Shown here one piece after another: positions 49,201 through 62,300 of a DNA stretch of 64,000 nucleotides; the stretch's first letter is position 1; each line of letters starts with the position of its first letter. The position numbers and the translations under genes are program-made. The DNA is from Membranipora membranacea. Its lineage: Eukaryota; Bryozoa; Gymnolaemata; Cheilostomatida; Membraniporidae. Under the pieces are notes generated by a model. It was not told the origin of the DNA. It did not search any database and saw nothing but the letters and a program-made list of their open reading frames with translations. The stretch is taken from positions 31,806,001 through 31,870,000 of the forward strand of contig OU612068.1 in assembly GCA_914767715.1 (NCBI GenBank). Reading direction: 5' to 3'.

Positions 49201-50244
49201 CATCAGTCGTTCAAAAATTTAAACAGTTCTTGATCTGATTTCCAGCCACTACAACGAAAATGTCTAAGGTTAAACTCTAAAAACCAGTTTTAGTACCAAT
49301 TCTAACCCAAATTTTTGGCCAGCCTTAATCAATTTACAGTATTATCTTACCGGGTAAGCGATCAGTTTTGACCTCAGCTGCGCTCAATCCAATTCCCATG
49401 TACCTGAAAAAGAAGGACAAGAATCACGCTGCCATAAGCACTGTGGGTGCTGAAGTAGAGCATAACCAGGTTAAACTGATGGTAAATTGATTTCATCTAA
49501 ACAAAATTCATTGCATTGTTAAGTTTCGACATCTATTATATTCCTGGTAAACGTACGATTGGACAGTGTGAGCAATTAGATCTTCCTCATTGGTCTGAAC
49601 CATAGATACGAAAAAAGGGAGTATTTTTATATCTATTGTCAGAACCTTTGTACTGGTATGTTGCATTCAAATGAAGTATGCACATGAGTTGACATGGGTA
49701 TTGTGATTTTTTAAGCTGTACTCACCCATCTCTGCCTTTACTGATGATTTTTACTTCAAAGTAGTATATACCACATGATGAGGGTATAGGGTTGTTTGCT
49801 CTCACACTGGCAGCATCTTTGGGTGACGCTCCCTGACCTATACAAAGAAACATCAATGATTACCATGACAGCAAAATAAATGGTTTTCGCTGTACCATCT
49901 ATGTATACAAGTGCTGTCCTGGATATACCTGTACAGCTTTCATTAACAGCCACATCATTTACATGCTACTCCTCCAGGATATGTTAGATTAAAGTTATCC
50001 AATGTGACACTAATTTAGTAGTTTATCAAAGTGAGGGGTGACAGAAATTGAGATAAATGTCATTTAGTTCACCTTTGTATTGGACTGTAAGCTGATTGGG
50101 GACCAAAGCAATAGACTGGTTCTTATCTTTGTAGTTCCAACATGTAGGTAGGGCTGTTACCCGCTGGTTAACAGCTGGATAGAGATGTTTGAGAGGAGTC
50201 TGTGCCCCAAGGTGCCCTATACCTCTCTCTCCCATATTCAGCAT
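40252..50244 (-). CDS. RANBP9: RanBP9/RanBP10 homologue (CTLH complex scaffold)
   Basis: RanBP9/10 is a scaffold of the CTLH/GID E3 ubiquitin ligase complex. Thirteen coding exons in transcript order: 50244-50073, 49837-49726, 49403-49351, 49135-48968, 48197-48175, 47789-47688, 47569-47487, 46033-45921, 45350-45107, 44396-44140, 43855-43695, 42321-42210 and 40415-40252, giving about 587 residues with all phases consistent. Domains: SPRY about 75-200 ([57 protein letters not shown]), LisH about 240-270 ([20 protein letters not shown]), CTLH about 275-325 ([35 protein letters not shown]), a Ser/Asn/His-rich linker and CRA about 460-587 ([40 protein letters not shown]). The poly-Pro/Gln N-terminus of mammalian RanBP9 is absent, making it closer in length to RanBP10. 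The start ATG at 50244 is chosen because it opens the exon containing LYPAVNQ; one at 50235 is also possible. Confidence 0.95.
41522..41552. mobile_element. Palindromic micro-element, type B, without clear flanking repeats
   Basis: A 31-bp near-perfect palindrome, half CAGAGACTATAGATA, other half TATCCATAGTCTCTG, in the last RanBP9/10 intron. It matches the copies at 10052 and 23872. No direct repeat is visible at its edges. Confidence 0.6.
42499..43437. mobile_element. Large foldback (inverted-repeat) element in a RanBP9/10 intron
   Basis: The left arm (about 42499-42900) and right arm (about 43065-43437) are inverted copies at roughly 75-80 per cent identity by eye. Both ends carry TTTGGATGGATAAGGTTTGT or its complement. 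Matched internal blocks include GCACAATAGGCCGCTAATTG, AACAACGGTTGCAATACCCC and TATAACTATCATT. The central loop is about 160 bp. No coding sequence is seen. It is a non-autonomous foldback or MITE-like element, older than the one at 15571 judging by divergence. No target-site duplication is evident. Confidence 0.75.
44975..45070. repeat. 23-bp minisatellite, about 4 units
   Basis: Four tandem units of about 23 bp (GATTGTATACTTACACATAT plus 3 bases) with one to three differences between units, plus a partial fifth. It lies in a RanBP9/10 intron, ending about 36 bp from the exon at 45107. Confidence 0.8.
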
Positions 50245-52602
50245 CAAGATGAGTCACTCTGTAAGCTGCCCAACAAAGAAGATCATTGGCTATATCAAAA
50301 TAGGGTATGAAAAACCAACCTATGACCATCAGCTTAACAAAACAGAACAGCAATCCTAACAAAATGTAAACAAAGATAAAGTAAAATGATGAATACCACA
50401 ACAACTCTCACCTATGAGCCTTCCTGGCAAACAACACAGCTAAAAATAGACCACATAATTATTTGGAGAGTGAAATGACAGCTTTGATTGTGCAGTAATA
50501 TAAGTAGAGTCACTGTTTTAATGTCACAAGATGGATTTTAATATTATGAATATGCATGTCTGCCATATATGCCATTCTTCTGCACCATGCACTGCCCTCA
50601 GCATATAACTGTATATTTGAAGGATAATTCCATAGCTTAACCTTCCAAATATTACTAAATTAGGACATGGTTGTCCTCTTTATAGCAGAAAATGAACTTT
50701 TACCACTGGCTGGATGTAATAATTTTCTATCAGCTGATTGCAGGAAGTTGGTTTGCCTATGATTTTGCGCATGTGCAGTTTATACTTGTATCCGGATTTG
50801 CAATTTCATTTTTTTCAACTTACTGAAGCTGGGGTTTTTTCTATTCTAGCTTTTTCTTGCCTTCCTACTACTAATACTGTAAAATACATTTGAAAATATC
50901 AATCAAGACAGATACATGGATGTGGTCTATTGAACTGATCAAGGATTATTGAAGAAGTACTAAGAGACAGAATATTATAGGCCTATCTCTGTCTACTCTA
51001 TGTATGTATGTATTGTAACTTGTTACTGTATGTATGTATGCATTGTTGTATGTATGTAATTTTGATAATAACATATATATATATATATGATTTATTGTGA
51101 GTGAGTCAGCTTTATAAATAATAATACCATTCCTCATTTAGGGTTATTTTAATTATTTGCTTAGGTTTTTGGCCTATTAATTGATTTTGATCACCTCAGT
51201 TAACCAAGAACTACTCCTTGATAAAACAACACACAACAAAAAACTAACATCCATCATTATTTATTATTATTTAATATATTTATATGAACAACAACTTGGA
51301 ACAGGGACATGTTCCTCTGCTTGGAATGGTTGATGATATGGAAAATAACAGACACTCCAACTGTTGATCATGCCAGTTTATGTGTGGTAGGGAAAAAGAA
51401 GGTCAAATACATTTACCTTAGGGTACTACTACTTTCGGGAAAAAGGGTATAATGGTGGTCAAGTAACGATGTTGGTCAGTCGCAAAGCTTGGGCTAATAA
51501 ATACAAGTAACAACAACAATGCAATACAGAAACTAGACACAGAGCGAAAGTTTCAACTACGGTAGAAAGATCCCGCTAAAATGCATTGAAAGCAATAAAT
51601 GTAGATCAAATGAAAAGGTAAGGTAGTAGATGATGTTGGGTATATTCTGGTCTGCTAGCTTAGGTTGTTTGTGTTTGAGTTAGGTTGACCGCCCGCTGTT
51701 TTCGCTAGCAACTAATCTTAAACCATATCAATTATTGGCCATCACGTTGTCATCACCTGGTCGGGCCAGGGAGAGTGGAAGGGCAGGCAAAGCTAACAGA
51801 AATCAGACAGGCCCTACTTAGATTTTATGACCCTCTGTAAACAGGCCTATTGTAATTTAGCTAAGAATATGCTTGAGTAATATTATATATAAATGTGTGA
51901 CACTGACAAGTGAGTCCTGCCCGAGTATATATCTTTCAGTGTAATCTGTTAACCTACTGCGCCTACTCACATATCACTGGGCTGCAGATACACTAGAGCC
52001 TTCACTATAGTGATCACTCCTTATAGAAGGATTTTATAGCTCACTAAGGCCAGGAGTTTTCTAGTTTTATTATAATAAATTTCACTGACATTATTATAAG
52101 CCTAGTAAGAGCATTGATTTGATTATCTTGAGGGAAGGTAGGCCCCACTATCACCCAGTGGACCCCTGGGATTTACAAGTAGGATAATTTGTACGAGTTC
52201 TTGTTGAGCCAATATTGATGATTCTGGCTTACCCAAAACCTAAATTATTTTCCTTCACTATTCAATTATCAGCACAATAGTTCTAGGGAAGCCTGCCCGG
52301 TCACTTTAAACAGTTGACTAAATTGTTATATGGCTCATTTCACTACACATACATTTGACAAGGTTGAAGGATTCAGCAGTTATCTTATATATGAATTGAT
52401 CGAGTCAGCAAACATATATCCTCAATATTCACTATGTTCACACACTGCAATACAGATAATCCTGGTCATATATTTAAATATCAACCATATTCTTCAATTT
52501 CCAGAGCATATGAAGTGATCCTGAGGAACTGAGCGTAGTTTTCTCTAGATAGATTGCTCATCACTCGCTCTATGCTAGACGCTGATATCATTTACTATAG
52601 CG
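50245..52602. other. Divergent promoter interval between RanBP9/10 and Homer
   Basis: About 2.4 kb between two start codons pointing away from each other. It must contain both promoters and 5' UTRs. Visible features are a degenerate GTAT/AT microsatellite around 51001-51088 and AT-rich stretches. No TATA box is placed convincingly for either gene and no other gene is recognised. Confidence 0.5.
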
Positions 52603-55600
52603 ATGGGGTATGTACTAGTCCTACCTCATGTATTAAGCAAGTTTTCATTATAATGGAGTGCGTCTGTATGCTGTATCATACAATGTTGGCAGATAATTAT
52701 TAACATATTATTTAGGATCTTAGTTATCCCGCATTATCAGATAAAATATATTTCTATTTTCAGTGAGCAACCGATATTTACCACAAAAGCACATGTGTTT
52801 CACATAGACCCACAGACCAAAAAGAATTGGATCCCGTCCAGTAATGGGTCTGTTAATGTGTCATTTTACTATGACAGTAACCGTACCACATATCGTATCA
52901 TCAGTGTTGATGGGTCCAAGGTAAGTCATGTTTGCAAGCTGCTATAATTATACAACTTATCGGTTCAAACAATGATCTTACTTCCTGGAGAATTCTACAG
53001 ATGAGAACCTTCTGGCGTCAAAGCGTCTTTATTTGCAAGTACAATATTTGTACATATATATATATATATATATTGTTTTTGACTTTATACTACAGTGACG
53101 GCCTTATCACACCTCTTGTTATTATTTCAGGCAATTATCAACAGCACCCTGGTACCCAACATGACATTCACCAAAACATCACAGAAGTTTGGCCAGTGGT
53201 CTGATGGAAGAGCAAACACTGTGTATGGGCTGGGATTTAGTACAGAAGTAGATTTAAATAAGGTAAGAGTGTGTCTTATGGCTGTCTGTGTATCATACTA
53301 GATAGCGGGAAGTGATGACTATGAGCTCATGCCCTGTAGCTATGACCTGACATACTACATTACTGAGGGAAATCTAGAATCTGGCTGTTATTTTCCTCAC
53401 TGTGTTTAAGAAGATGAGAACTAGAAACATGGTACGAAATGGTACGACATTCTGTCAACTGTGAAATAGTTGTTAATACGGTGCCGTACACATTTTGAAG
53501 ATAAGCCTAGCGCATCCAGTCATTATTTGATAAATGAATATTTTCAAGTCATGCTCTGGTCAACTGCTGTGTACAATGTATGTGACGTATTTTTAACCAC
53601 TTCCACATTGAGATGGCATATTCCCTGTCATTTCCATGAAACCAGTTAGTGCACTTAGACATTTAGCTATTTTTGGTGCTAATCGGCATAGAAAACCCCT
53701 GAGGCATACTATTACCCTGTGTAAATAAAGGTCTTGTATGATAACAATATCTCATTACTCTAAAAAATTAGCCTCGCTCAACGCTATTCAATTTCTGTTA
53801 TTTAGTCCTTGTAGTCCTGCAATTATGAGAAATATAGCTGAGCCGAGCACACGTGCAACTTCAAAGGGATGTTTTTCCAAGCTGCACGTACATCTACAAT
53901 AATTTCGCTATGGATTTTTTTGCATCACTTTGGAGTAGGCCTACATAGTTCTAAATCTCTCATATGTGTATGGCAAAATTCCTGTAAGATTGCAGTCATA
54001 ATTACTGAGTTGAGGAATTTTATAGCGTCTTACAAGAAAATTATGGACTCATAGCAGGGTTATGCGTGTTAGCCCCAAGGAGGTGTTTATTAATCCAGGT
54101 GTTCAATATGTCAGCGATTATTCTCCAGATTGACAGGACTGTGTTGATTTTTAAAAAAAATGGTATCACTATTTTTCTAGTTTGCAGAGAAGTTTGGAGA
54201 GGTGCGAGATTTGACAAAGCATCAGTTAGCTCCTAACAGTACAGTACCTCCGCCCAAACAGAACGGGGATGTTGTAGACTCAACTACAGGGGTCGTCAGC
54301 AGCTCAGCAGCCATACAGAATGTGAGTCATGTATATATATATATATATATATATAGATGTCCTGTAATCCTCTCTCTATCACTCATCTGCTAGTCCCTCG
54401 CATACCCCCACGTGTCTAAACCCTGCCGATTCACAGCAGTTGACTGCAGCTAGCTATATATTAGCCTGCTTGATGTTTACTCAGTCTGTAATAGACTGAC
54501 CTTGCTTGTCTGATCTAGGAGTATAAGGTCAGATGTCGTAGAGTGATAGATGGCTGCATATTGTGAGACTATGAATCATACTGTTAGTCCCTATCTGCAG
54601 CTCATCTGCTCTAATTAATAACTGTCTCCATATGCACACAAGGAGCTGGGAGGTGTCGTTGTAAAGATGGATTGGAATTGGGATAATATCAAAATTACAA
54701 TTTATATCAGACCACATGGATAATTTAGCTTCGGTTTCCGTCATGGCACAGCAGTTTCGATTGAAAGTATTGATAAAAAGGTGTAAAAAGATACAATACT
54801 AAGTTATAACGGCTATCTTGAGAGAGTGATGTACATTCCTAAGACAAGCGAGATGACATGTGACCTGGAATAGCACGACACCGCTTTGAGTTCACAGAAT
54901 GTTTGTGACAAATTAGCAACCTGACATAATGTCAAATTACATTGACTTTTCCAATAACTCAATTACATACAAAGTGATTTAGTTCATGTGTAGCTCAAAC
55001 ATGACAGTGCAACAGACACTAAGTACCATTGAAGGTGCCCCTTTAAATAATTATGTAGATTATTGCCTCTTACAAGCCCACATCCGCCATCTGTGTTTGA
55101 ACTCAATATATGGTACACCGCCATGAACATTACATATCACTTTCAGTTCCTATTACTGGATAGATAGCTTGCTTAAAGAATTTTTGAATGGAAAAGAACA
55201 TGTAATTTGTCTCTAAATATTGTAGAGATCCCAATTTCCCAGGAACAAGCCCAATAAATAGCACAATATTCTAGCATCAATTCGGACACTGGACTGGGAG
55301 AAATCACTGCTGTCTAGACAGTCTGAATTGGCACCTTTATTATTCATTACACACACCCATCACAATCATAGTCAGACATAACATGACTGTTGTAACTCAT
55401 TTGACATGGCTATTTTTTTGCAGAGTGAATACATGACACCAGTATTAGATAGGAGGCCCGGCTCTTCTACAGGTAACCCAATGCCAGGTAATACAATGCC
55501 GAGTAATACCATGCCTGACAGCGCTAGTGAGCAGCTAAAGTACGAGAATAATAGGTTAAAACTGGCGCTGGCACAAAGGTGAGACATTCAATTATAATCA

Positions 55601-58062
55601 GACACTAATAATCAGGAAGCACTTTATCTCTGAATGAAATCTTGATCTCTTTCGCAAACAAAGGCCAAAGTCTGGCTTGAGTGCCAGATACAAATGATAT
55701 ACAAATTGTGATTGTACTGCAGTGATCGACTATAAAACCCGCTGCATTACAATTCAAAAGCCCACTGCTGTTACAGCTACAGTGTGATTTCTTGTTCAGG
55801 TCAATACAGCTCTTTGTTTGGTTAATTGGCTAATGCCTACTCAGCTTTTGTGTTAACTGCTTACACCTATTAGAACTGTAACAACTAGTGATGTTTTAAT
55901 TGCTACTCAATGACCATAGTGAACAAGCTCAGTCTTGACACTCTGGTATTTCAGTACACATTGTTTATGTTATAGTGAAACTTAGGAGAGATTGTGATGG
56001 GAGTAGCTAGGTTTTGTTTGGGATAATTGTAAATAGTGCATGGCCATCACCTCAAGTCTATACCAGCTCAAGCAGATCTTGTTTGGTCAAAGAAAGATAT
56101 GAATGAGCGCTCTGTATAAAATGTGGACATAACTTGACATATGGCTGTCATTACTTGTGCATTAGCAATAAGCTGCAATAAGCTAATGTAACCCAACCCT
56201 ATAAGTCACCAGTTGATGTTCTATTCATTACTCATTTATCTTGATTATACTTTCACATCAAATTAACATAGGTTTACACTGTACAAATTATTAGGACAGA
56301 GTTAGAGTGGTGGTCGAGAAGTCCGATAAGGGATCAAACCGTAGTATCTATTATTTGTAACTATGTAGTGTTAGGGTACATGATGGCCAATTTTCTTATT
56401 ATTCTGTTTTGTAAGGAACACAAATAATGATCCCTGCGTCATGTGCTAAGCGTCGGTGTTAAACTTTGTATGAGATGCATCTAGTCTTGTCACGCAGCCA
56501 TTTCTTTTTTTGTGGTGGGGTATCAAGGCTAGATGCACCTTTGTATGTGACTACTTGCCCTTTGTCGGTGCCCTCGTGGTTCTTATAGTTCTCTTGTACA
56601 ATTTTTTAGTTCCCAAAATGCCAAAAAATGGGAGGTAGAGCTACAAACACTAAAGAATAACAATGCCAGATTAACTACAGCCTTGCAGGAGAGCACAATC
56701 AATGTCACGGAGTGGAAAAAACAACTGGCCAGCTACAAAGAGGAAAATGCAAATCTCAAGAAAATGGTTTGTATGCTGCTTAGTAAACATGTATTCCGTC
56801 AATGAAAATGGCAGGGTTTCAACACCTGAGACACAGAATGCTTCTTTTGCAATCACTTCATGCCCCATAAAACACAGGGGACCATTTTATAATTAGGCCT
56901 ATAATTAGGCTTTCCTGTTCCTTCAAGTCTTTTTGCTCCCTCTATATTACAAATTTCACATGAAGAATGTTTTAATAAAGAGAGGAAATGCTAATTATAT
57001 CACATCACACTACAGGGTTGGTTTTGTCATTGGTCATTTTTACATCAGTTGGTATTGAGTTACCCTCTAAATAATGTGGAAATGTTTATCTATTTCAGGT
57101 TATAGAATTTGAACAAAATCAACCGAACCATCAGGAGACAGTTACTAACATGCAAAAAGAGATGAATGGAATGATGGAAAAATTAACCATAGCCGAGAAT
57201 GATAAACGTAGTGCACAACAGGTATGTTGATAGCATATCTTAGGTGGGCAAGGTTATGTATGTATTACAAGGAGCATACTTATTGGATAGTTTAGCAGTA
57301 ATAACAATAAGTATTGTATCAGGATAGGGTCGATATGAGGTTTGTCGTTTGTCGAGATGATCTTTGGTTTTTTGACCAAATACATCACTTCCAAAATCTT
57401 TCAAATATGGATTCCGTTTGCAAAACTGATCACATGGTCCAAGAAAAGAGTTCATTTCTGTCGCTGCTCTAACGTTGTGGTGAGAGAATCTCACAATTTG
57501 TTGCTTATTATTCCACACTCTTCTATCTTGTGTCTGCAGGAGCTGGAATCGGCGAGATCAAAGTTTGGTTTGGTAGCCCAACTAGAAGATTCAAACAGGA
57601 AACAAGAACAGCAAATGATGGTAAGTGTATTATATGTACAATGTTTGTATCATCAAGAACTGTGTAACAATGATGTTTTTCAGCACATGCATACCAGCTG
57701 AATACACAACTCAACTCAAAGTTTGTAGTTGATTCATTGTAAAAATACCATGTATTTTATCAGGTGATTATTACTATCATCAAATCAGTGAAGGGACTAG
57801 TTTGAGAGTCCCTGCAACAAAGTCAACATACAATGTTGTGCAGTCGATTAATTCTGCCCATTACTGAATTTTATAGGAAATAACACGAGAAAAGAATGAG
57901 CTGGAAGCTAAACTGAATGCAGTAATAGATGAGCTAGATAAAACTAGATCATCTCAGACTACAGATAAGTCTGAGATGGTCAGAGTACATGACATCATCA
58001 GCCGTAACGTATCTGAGTTAATGAACGCACAGAGCCAGCTTGCCAAACTGCTCAACTCATAG
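52603..58062 (+). CDS. HOMER: Homer scaffold protein
   Basis: Homer links receptors and Ca2+ channels bearing PPxxF motifs (mGluR, IP3R, Shank) through its EVH1 domain and tetramerises by a C-terminal coiled coil. Nine coding exons: 52603-52607, 52764-52920, 53131-53262, 54181-54321, 55424-55578, 56610-56766, 57099-57221, 57540-57620 and 57877-58062, giving 378 residues with all phases consistent. The first coding exon contributes only ATG GG. The protein begins [23 protein letters not shown]1 spans about 1-105 and keeps Phe14, Trp24, Phe74 ([12 protein letters not shown]) and Gly89 (NTVYGLGF), the residues that form the ligand groove in mammalian Homer1. A Pro/Ser/Thr linker with a small GNTMP-like repeat (about 165-175) follows. 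The coiled coil runs from about 185 ([20 protein letters not shown]) to the C-terminus ([18 protein letters not shown]), which matches the conserved end of long Homer isoforms. It is close to human Homer1 in length. Confidence 0.97.
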
Positions 58063-59336
58063 AGAAAGAAGAAAATCGTCTGTCCTTCAATCTAAACACC
58101 TCATCACATGGATTCTATCATCTCATTGTAACATTTCACTCCCCTTCTCAACCTCACCTCTTCTGAGCTAATTAATATTCATAGCTTGCTACTACTTCTC
58201 ATTCATTCAACCAACTGGGAGCTCAAACTCCTTGATTATAATTTAGGATGAAGTATCAGAGATGTACCTTTTTGCCAAATATATGACTACGATCATACAA
58301 TGGTATCACCACGTGAGCAGACATGGGTACAACCCCATTATATGGTCAACAGCTCTGTATTTATTTCTGCACGCGCACATGGCTAGTGCTACTGCTTCGA
58401 GTATTATAATAAGCCTATCTCTATTTTCCCCTCCACGGTCTCATCAGCATTTAAATCAACGGTCATTTTGATTTTCACACCCATATTATTTTAATGCATC
58501 TCAGTTATGGTGCCACTTGAACCCAAAAAGCAGTATTTTTATTTTTCAGTGTATAATGATATAATAGTGCAAAGTTTAGCAAGCATGTATTAGTTATTTA
58601 AATTATTTTCATCCCACTATTTTTCGTTGTTTACGTGCCGCATATGCCCCTAGACTGTTATGATTTAGTGATTAGCACAATGTTTAGTTTGCTACTGCTA
58701 TAATGTATACAATACATACTCTGTATATTTATTCTGGAAACAAAAACAAGTATGTCAAGTGAATTCTTACAAGATTTACCTAACTGTACATGATCCGTTT
58801 ACTAAGGAATCATAACACAAAGTGTAGACCTACTGCTGTGCTTCATACACCAAAAAAGTATAAGATAAAATTTGCATGAACACATGAGGCATCAAGCCCA
58901 GTGCAGACCAAGTTAAAACTGATATTACTGGTAAGCATGCACAGTAAGGCTTTGATTTTGTGTAGCGATCAAACTAAAGAACAAAGTGCACAGGTGTAAG
59001 AGTATAAAACAGTTTTAATTGGCAGTGAGAGTCGCGCTATAGGGTACACACTTTGATAAAACTTAAACTTTAAGAAACCTGCCAGAATCCCTGAGCCGAC
59101 AGTGTTGAGTAATTATGTATCTATGACTTGTTTCTTATAAGTATCATTGCCTTCCACAGCAATCCACAAATTATTGAATCTTGGTTGAGGCCGAAGTTGG
59201 CTGTTGATATACAGTGAACACATTGTTAATTTTCAGTCGACAAAGATATTCTTGAAGCAATGTCTGCTTTGCCACAACTGGCAGAACACCTGTGTGTTGA
59301 CACTGCTCCTAAGCTATTAAACTCTGCGGGTGGTTT
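58063..59336. other. Convergent 3' interval between Homer and USP3-like gene
   Basis: Should hold the 3' UTRs of both tail-to-tail genes. Short chance open frames only. I see no RNA gene or repeat of note. Confidence 0.55.
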
Positions 59337-62300
59337 TCATAGCTTGAGCTGACGTCGTACATAAAATAGAATATAGGCTTTACTTTTGGTGACAGTCTCC
59401 TCTGAACATGCTGTAACTGTGCTGTCGTTGAAATGATACCATGTCTTATCGTGTGTAGCATATGATGTGTAGTGACCTGATCCCGCACTAAAAGGATAAA
59501 CACATAATAATTGCAGGCATGGATCATAACACAAATACCAAAAATTTCATATAAAAGTTGTCTGCTCATCACTTTGTCAGCAAAAATGCAGCGATATTTC
59601 ATGTTGTATCTTAAGTATCGATTGTATAGAGAGGGAGCTTTGGTTTCAAATGAATCATAGGTTTTCATACATGCGTACATACATACATGCATACATACAT
59701 ACATGCATACATGCGTGCGTGTGTACGTACGTACGTACGTACGTACGTACGTACATACATACATACATACATACATACATACATACATACATACATACAT
59801 ACATACATACATACATACATACATACATACAAAAATGTAATATAAAAAGTATAACAAAGATATGCCTAATATTAAAAATGTTTGTGTTGTGCCTAAAAGT
59901 ATGTGTCGTAATCATAAAGCTGTTGAAAGAGAGAGGAAACACCTGGATGACAGCGTGTTTAAACAACATCATCACTGAAAGGATACCACCAGACTGGAGG
60001 GAGAGCACAATAACACCAATATATAAGCAGAAAGGAGACCCTTTAGACTGCGGAAATTACCGGGGGATTAAACTGCTGAGCCACTGCCTTAAGCTACTGG
60101 AGAGGATAATTGAGCAGAGAGTTAGTCACAATCAAGGAAAACCAGTATGGATTTCAGAAGGGAAAATCAACCACAGAGCCCATGTTCTGCCTCAGAATTC
60201 TTCAGGAGAAACACCAAGGGTACAACAAAGCTCTTCATATGGTGTTCGTAGACCTTGAAAAAGCCTATGATACCATACCACGTGAGCTGATATGGTTTTG
60301 CTTACGAAAGCGAATTGTTCCAGAGCAGTACATCGACATCATCAAAGACATGTACAAAGACTGCTGCACCAGTGTTAGGACGGACTCCGGACTGACAGAC
60401 AAGAATCACATTAAAGTTGGATTACATCAAGGATCGGCACTAAGCCCGCTGCTTTTCATCATAATAATGGATGTTATAACAGAAGACATAAATGAGGACA
60501 GCCCATGGGCAATGTTATTTGCTGACGATCTGGCCCTTTGCGATAGTGATCGAGAGAGACTAGAGAGAAGGTTAGAGATCTGGAGAGAGAAGATGGAGGC
60601 AGCTGGATTGAAGATAAGCCAAAAGAAAACAGAGCATTTGCCAGCAGTTGGAGACCAAGAGAACATCAGGATGAAGAAGTATGGGAGTCAAGAAGCGGAA
60701 AGCCTGCCTAAATGTTCTCAGTTCAAGTACTTGGGCACAACAATCTACCAAGATGGAGGTTGCCGCAAGGAGATAGAACTGAGAATATCCAAGGCTTGGA
60801 ATAAGTGGAGGGAAATGACTGGTGTGCTCTGTGACAAGTAAATGCCTACTAAACTGAAAGTGCTGATGTATAAAACAGCTATCAGACCAGCTCTGCTATA
60901 TGGAAATGAGACATGGCCAATCACAGGATCTCTGGCGGATAAGATGTCATCCTGCGAAATGCGAATGTTGAGATATTGTATGGGCATAAGTCTAGAGGAC
61001 CACAAGAGGAATGAAGAAATAACAGCAGAGGCCGGAGTAATGCCAATTAAAGATCTGATGAGGAGAAAGAGAATGCAGTGGTATGGGCATGTTAGACGGA
61101 GAGAAAGTGAGGACGACATCCGGAGAGTGTCAGAGATGACAGTCGAAGGAGTGCGACCTAGGGGTAGACCGAAACAAAGATGGTGTGACACGGTGAACTC
61201 AGACCTTAGATGGCTTGATCTAGATGGATCAGATGCTGAAGATCGAGTGCGATGGAGGAGTTTGGTAGAACTTGGAATCAAGCAGAAACCCGCCACCCGC
61301 GCAGGACCACGGCAGTGAAAGGTGACCAAAGGTGACCTAAAAGTATGTGTCGTAGTGTCAGGGCAACAATCCCTGGGACAACCGTGTATCACTGCAATAA
61401 CAACTTACCCTGAGCCGTGATGTACAACTACAGCGGCTAAATCATACTCTGTACTTCCTGTATTATCACGCGTTCGTCTCTATAAGAATGAAGGTCAAAT
61501 AGTATAAATAAACGAGAATAATTCAGATTGCTGACACACGACTGTTGACACCGATGAGCATAGAAACTGTAGGCGTATGTATTGTCCTTGTATTCTACAT
61601 CATAGCACTGGATTTAAATCTACGATCATTACTGCTCATGGAAAACGATCAACTTTTTGCCAACAGCGTGTATATCAAAATCAGTTGTTCAGTCCACATT
61701 GAGAATTGAAGTTAGATTGACTAGATATAAGTGTTGCCCAAGTACTCAGACTGTTATAGGGGTGGGTGGACGTTCTATTACTACCGCTCTGCTACTGACT
61801 TTGAAGGCAGAGTCACATTAATGGAATATGAATTAATTACTTTTATATACACTTATTTTAGGATGAATTAATCTAAATTATTGTGGAGAATAAGTGAGCA
61901 TAATTTATGTCCACAATCAGGAAAAGTTAATTGTTAAATCTGATGACGTATACCAAGCAATCAATAACAAAACCACAAGAACTGTTAACCTTTTGCCAAA
62001 ATCTTTGATTATGAACATGAATAAACACCATTATTATTCATAAGTCTCACATAAAGTTTTTTAGCCGGCTAACTTAGGAAGTTTAGCACAACAAAACTCC
62101 CAGCTAGTAGGCAGAGTTAGTCCTATAATTGTTAGGGTTGTTGTCTCATTGTTGTAGTGCAATGTCAGCCAACACAAAGCTCTGTGATTCTCACACTCAC
62201 CACATTATTGAGTTGATAAGAGCTCATATCGAGGCCAGACGTCGGAAACTCCACATATGTCTCAATCTTAGTTCTGAGAAATGAGTTCCATCTAAATCTC

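Noticed and set aside
57342-57701. 119-residue open frame overlapping a Homer exon
   Set aside because: Most of it is intron; the shared part is the in-frame Homer exon 57540-57620.
59309-59857. 182-residue open frame rich in CMYV repeats
   Set aside because: It is the translation of the tetranucleotide microsatellite fused to an off-frame reading of the last USP3-like exon.
59650-60258. 202-residue open frame starting in HTYI repeats
   Set aside because: The first part is microsatellite translation; only the later part is LINE reverse transcriptase, already annotated as such.
60745-61392. 215-residue minus-strand open frame over the LINE
   Set aside because: It is the antisense shadow of the reverse transcriptase C-terminal region with no family similarity.
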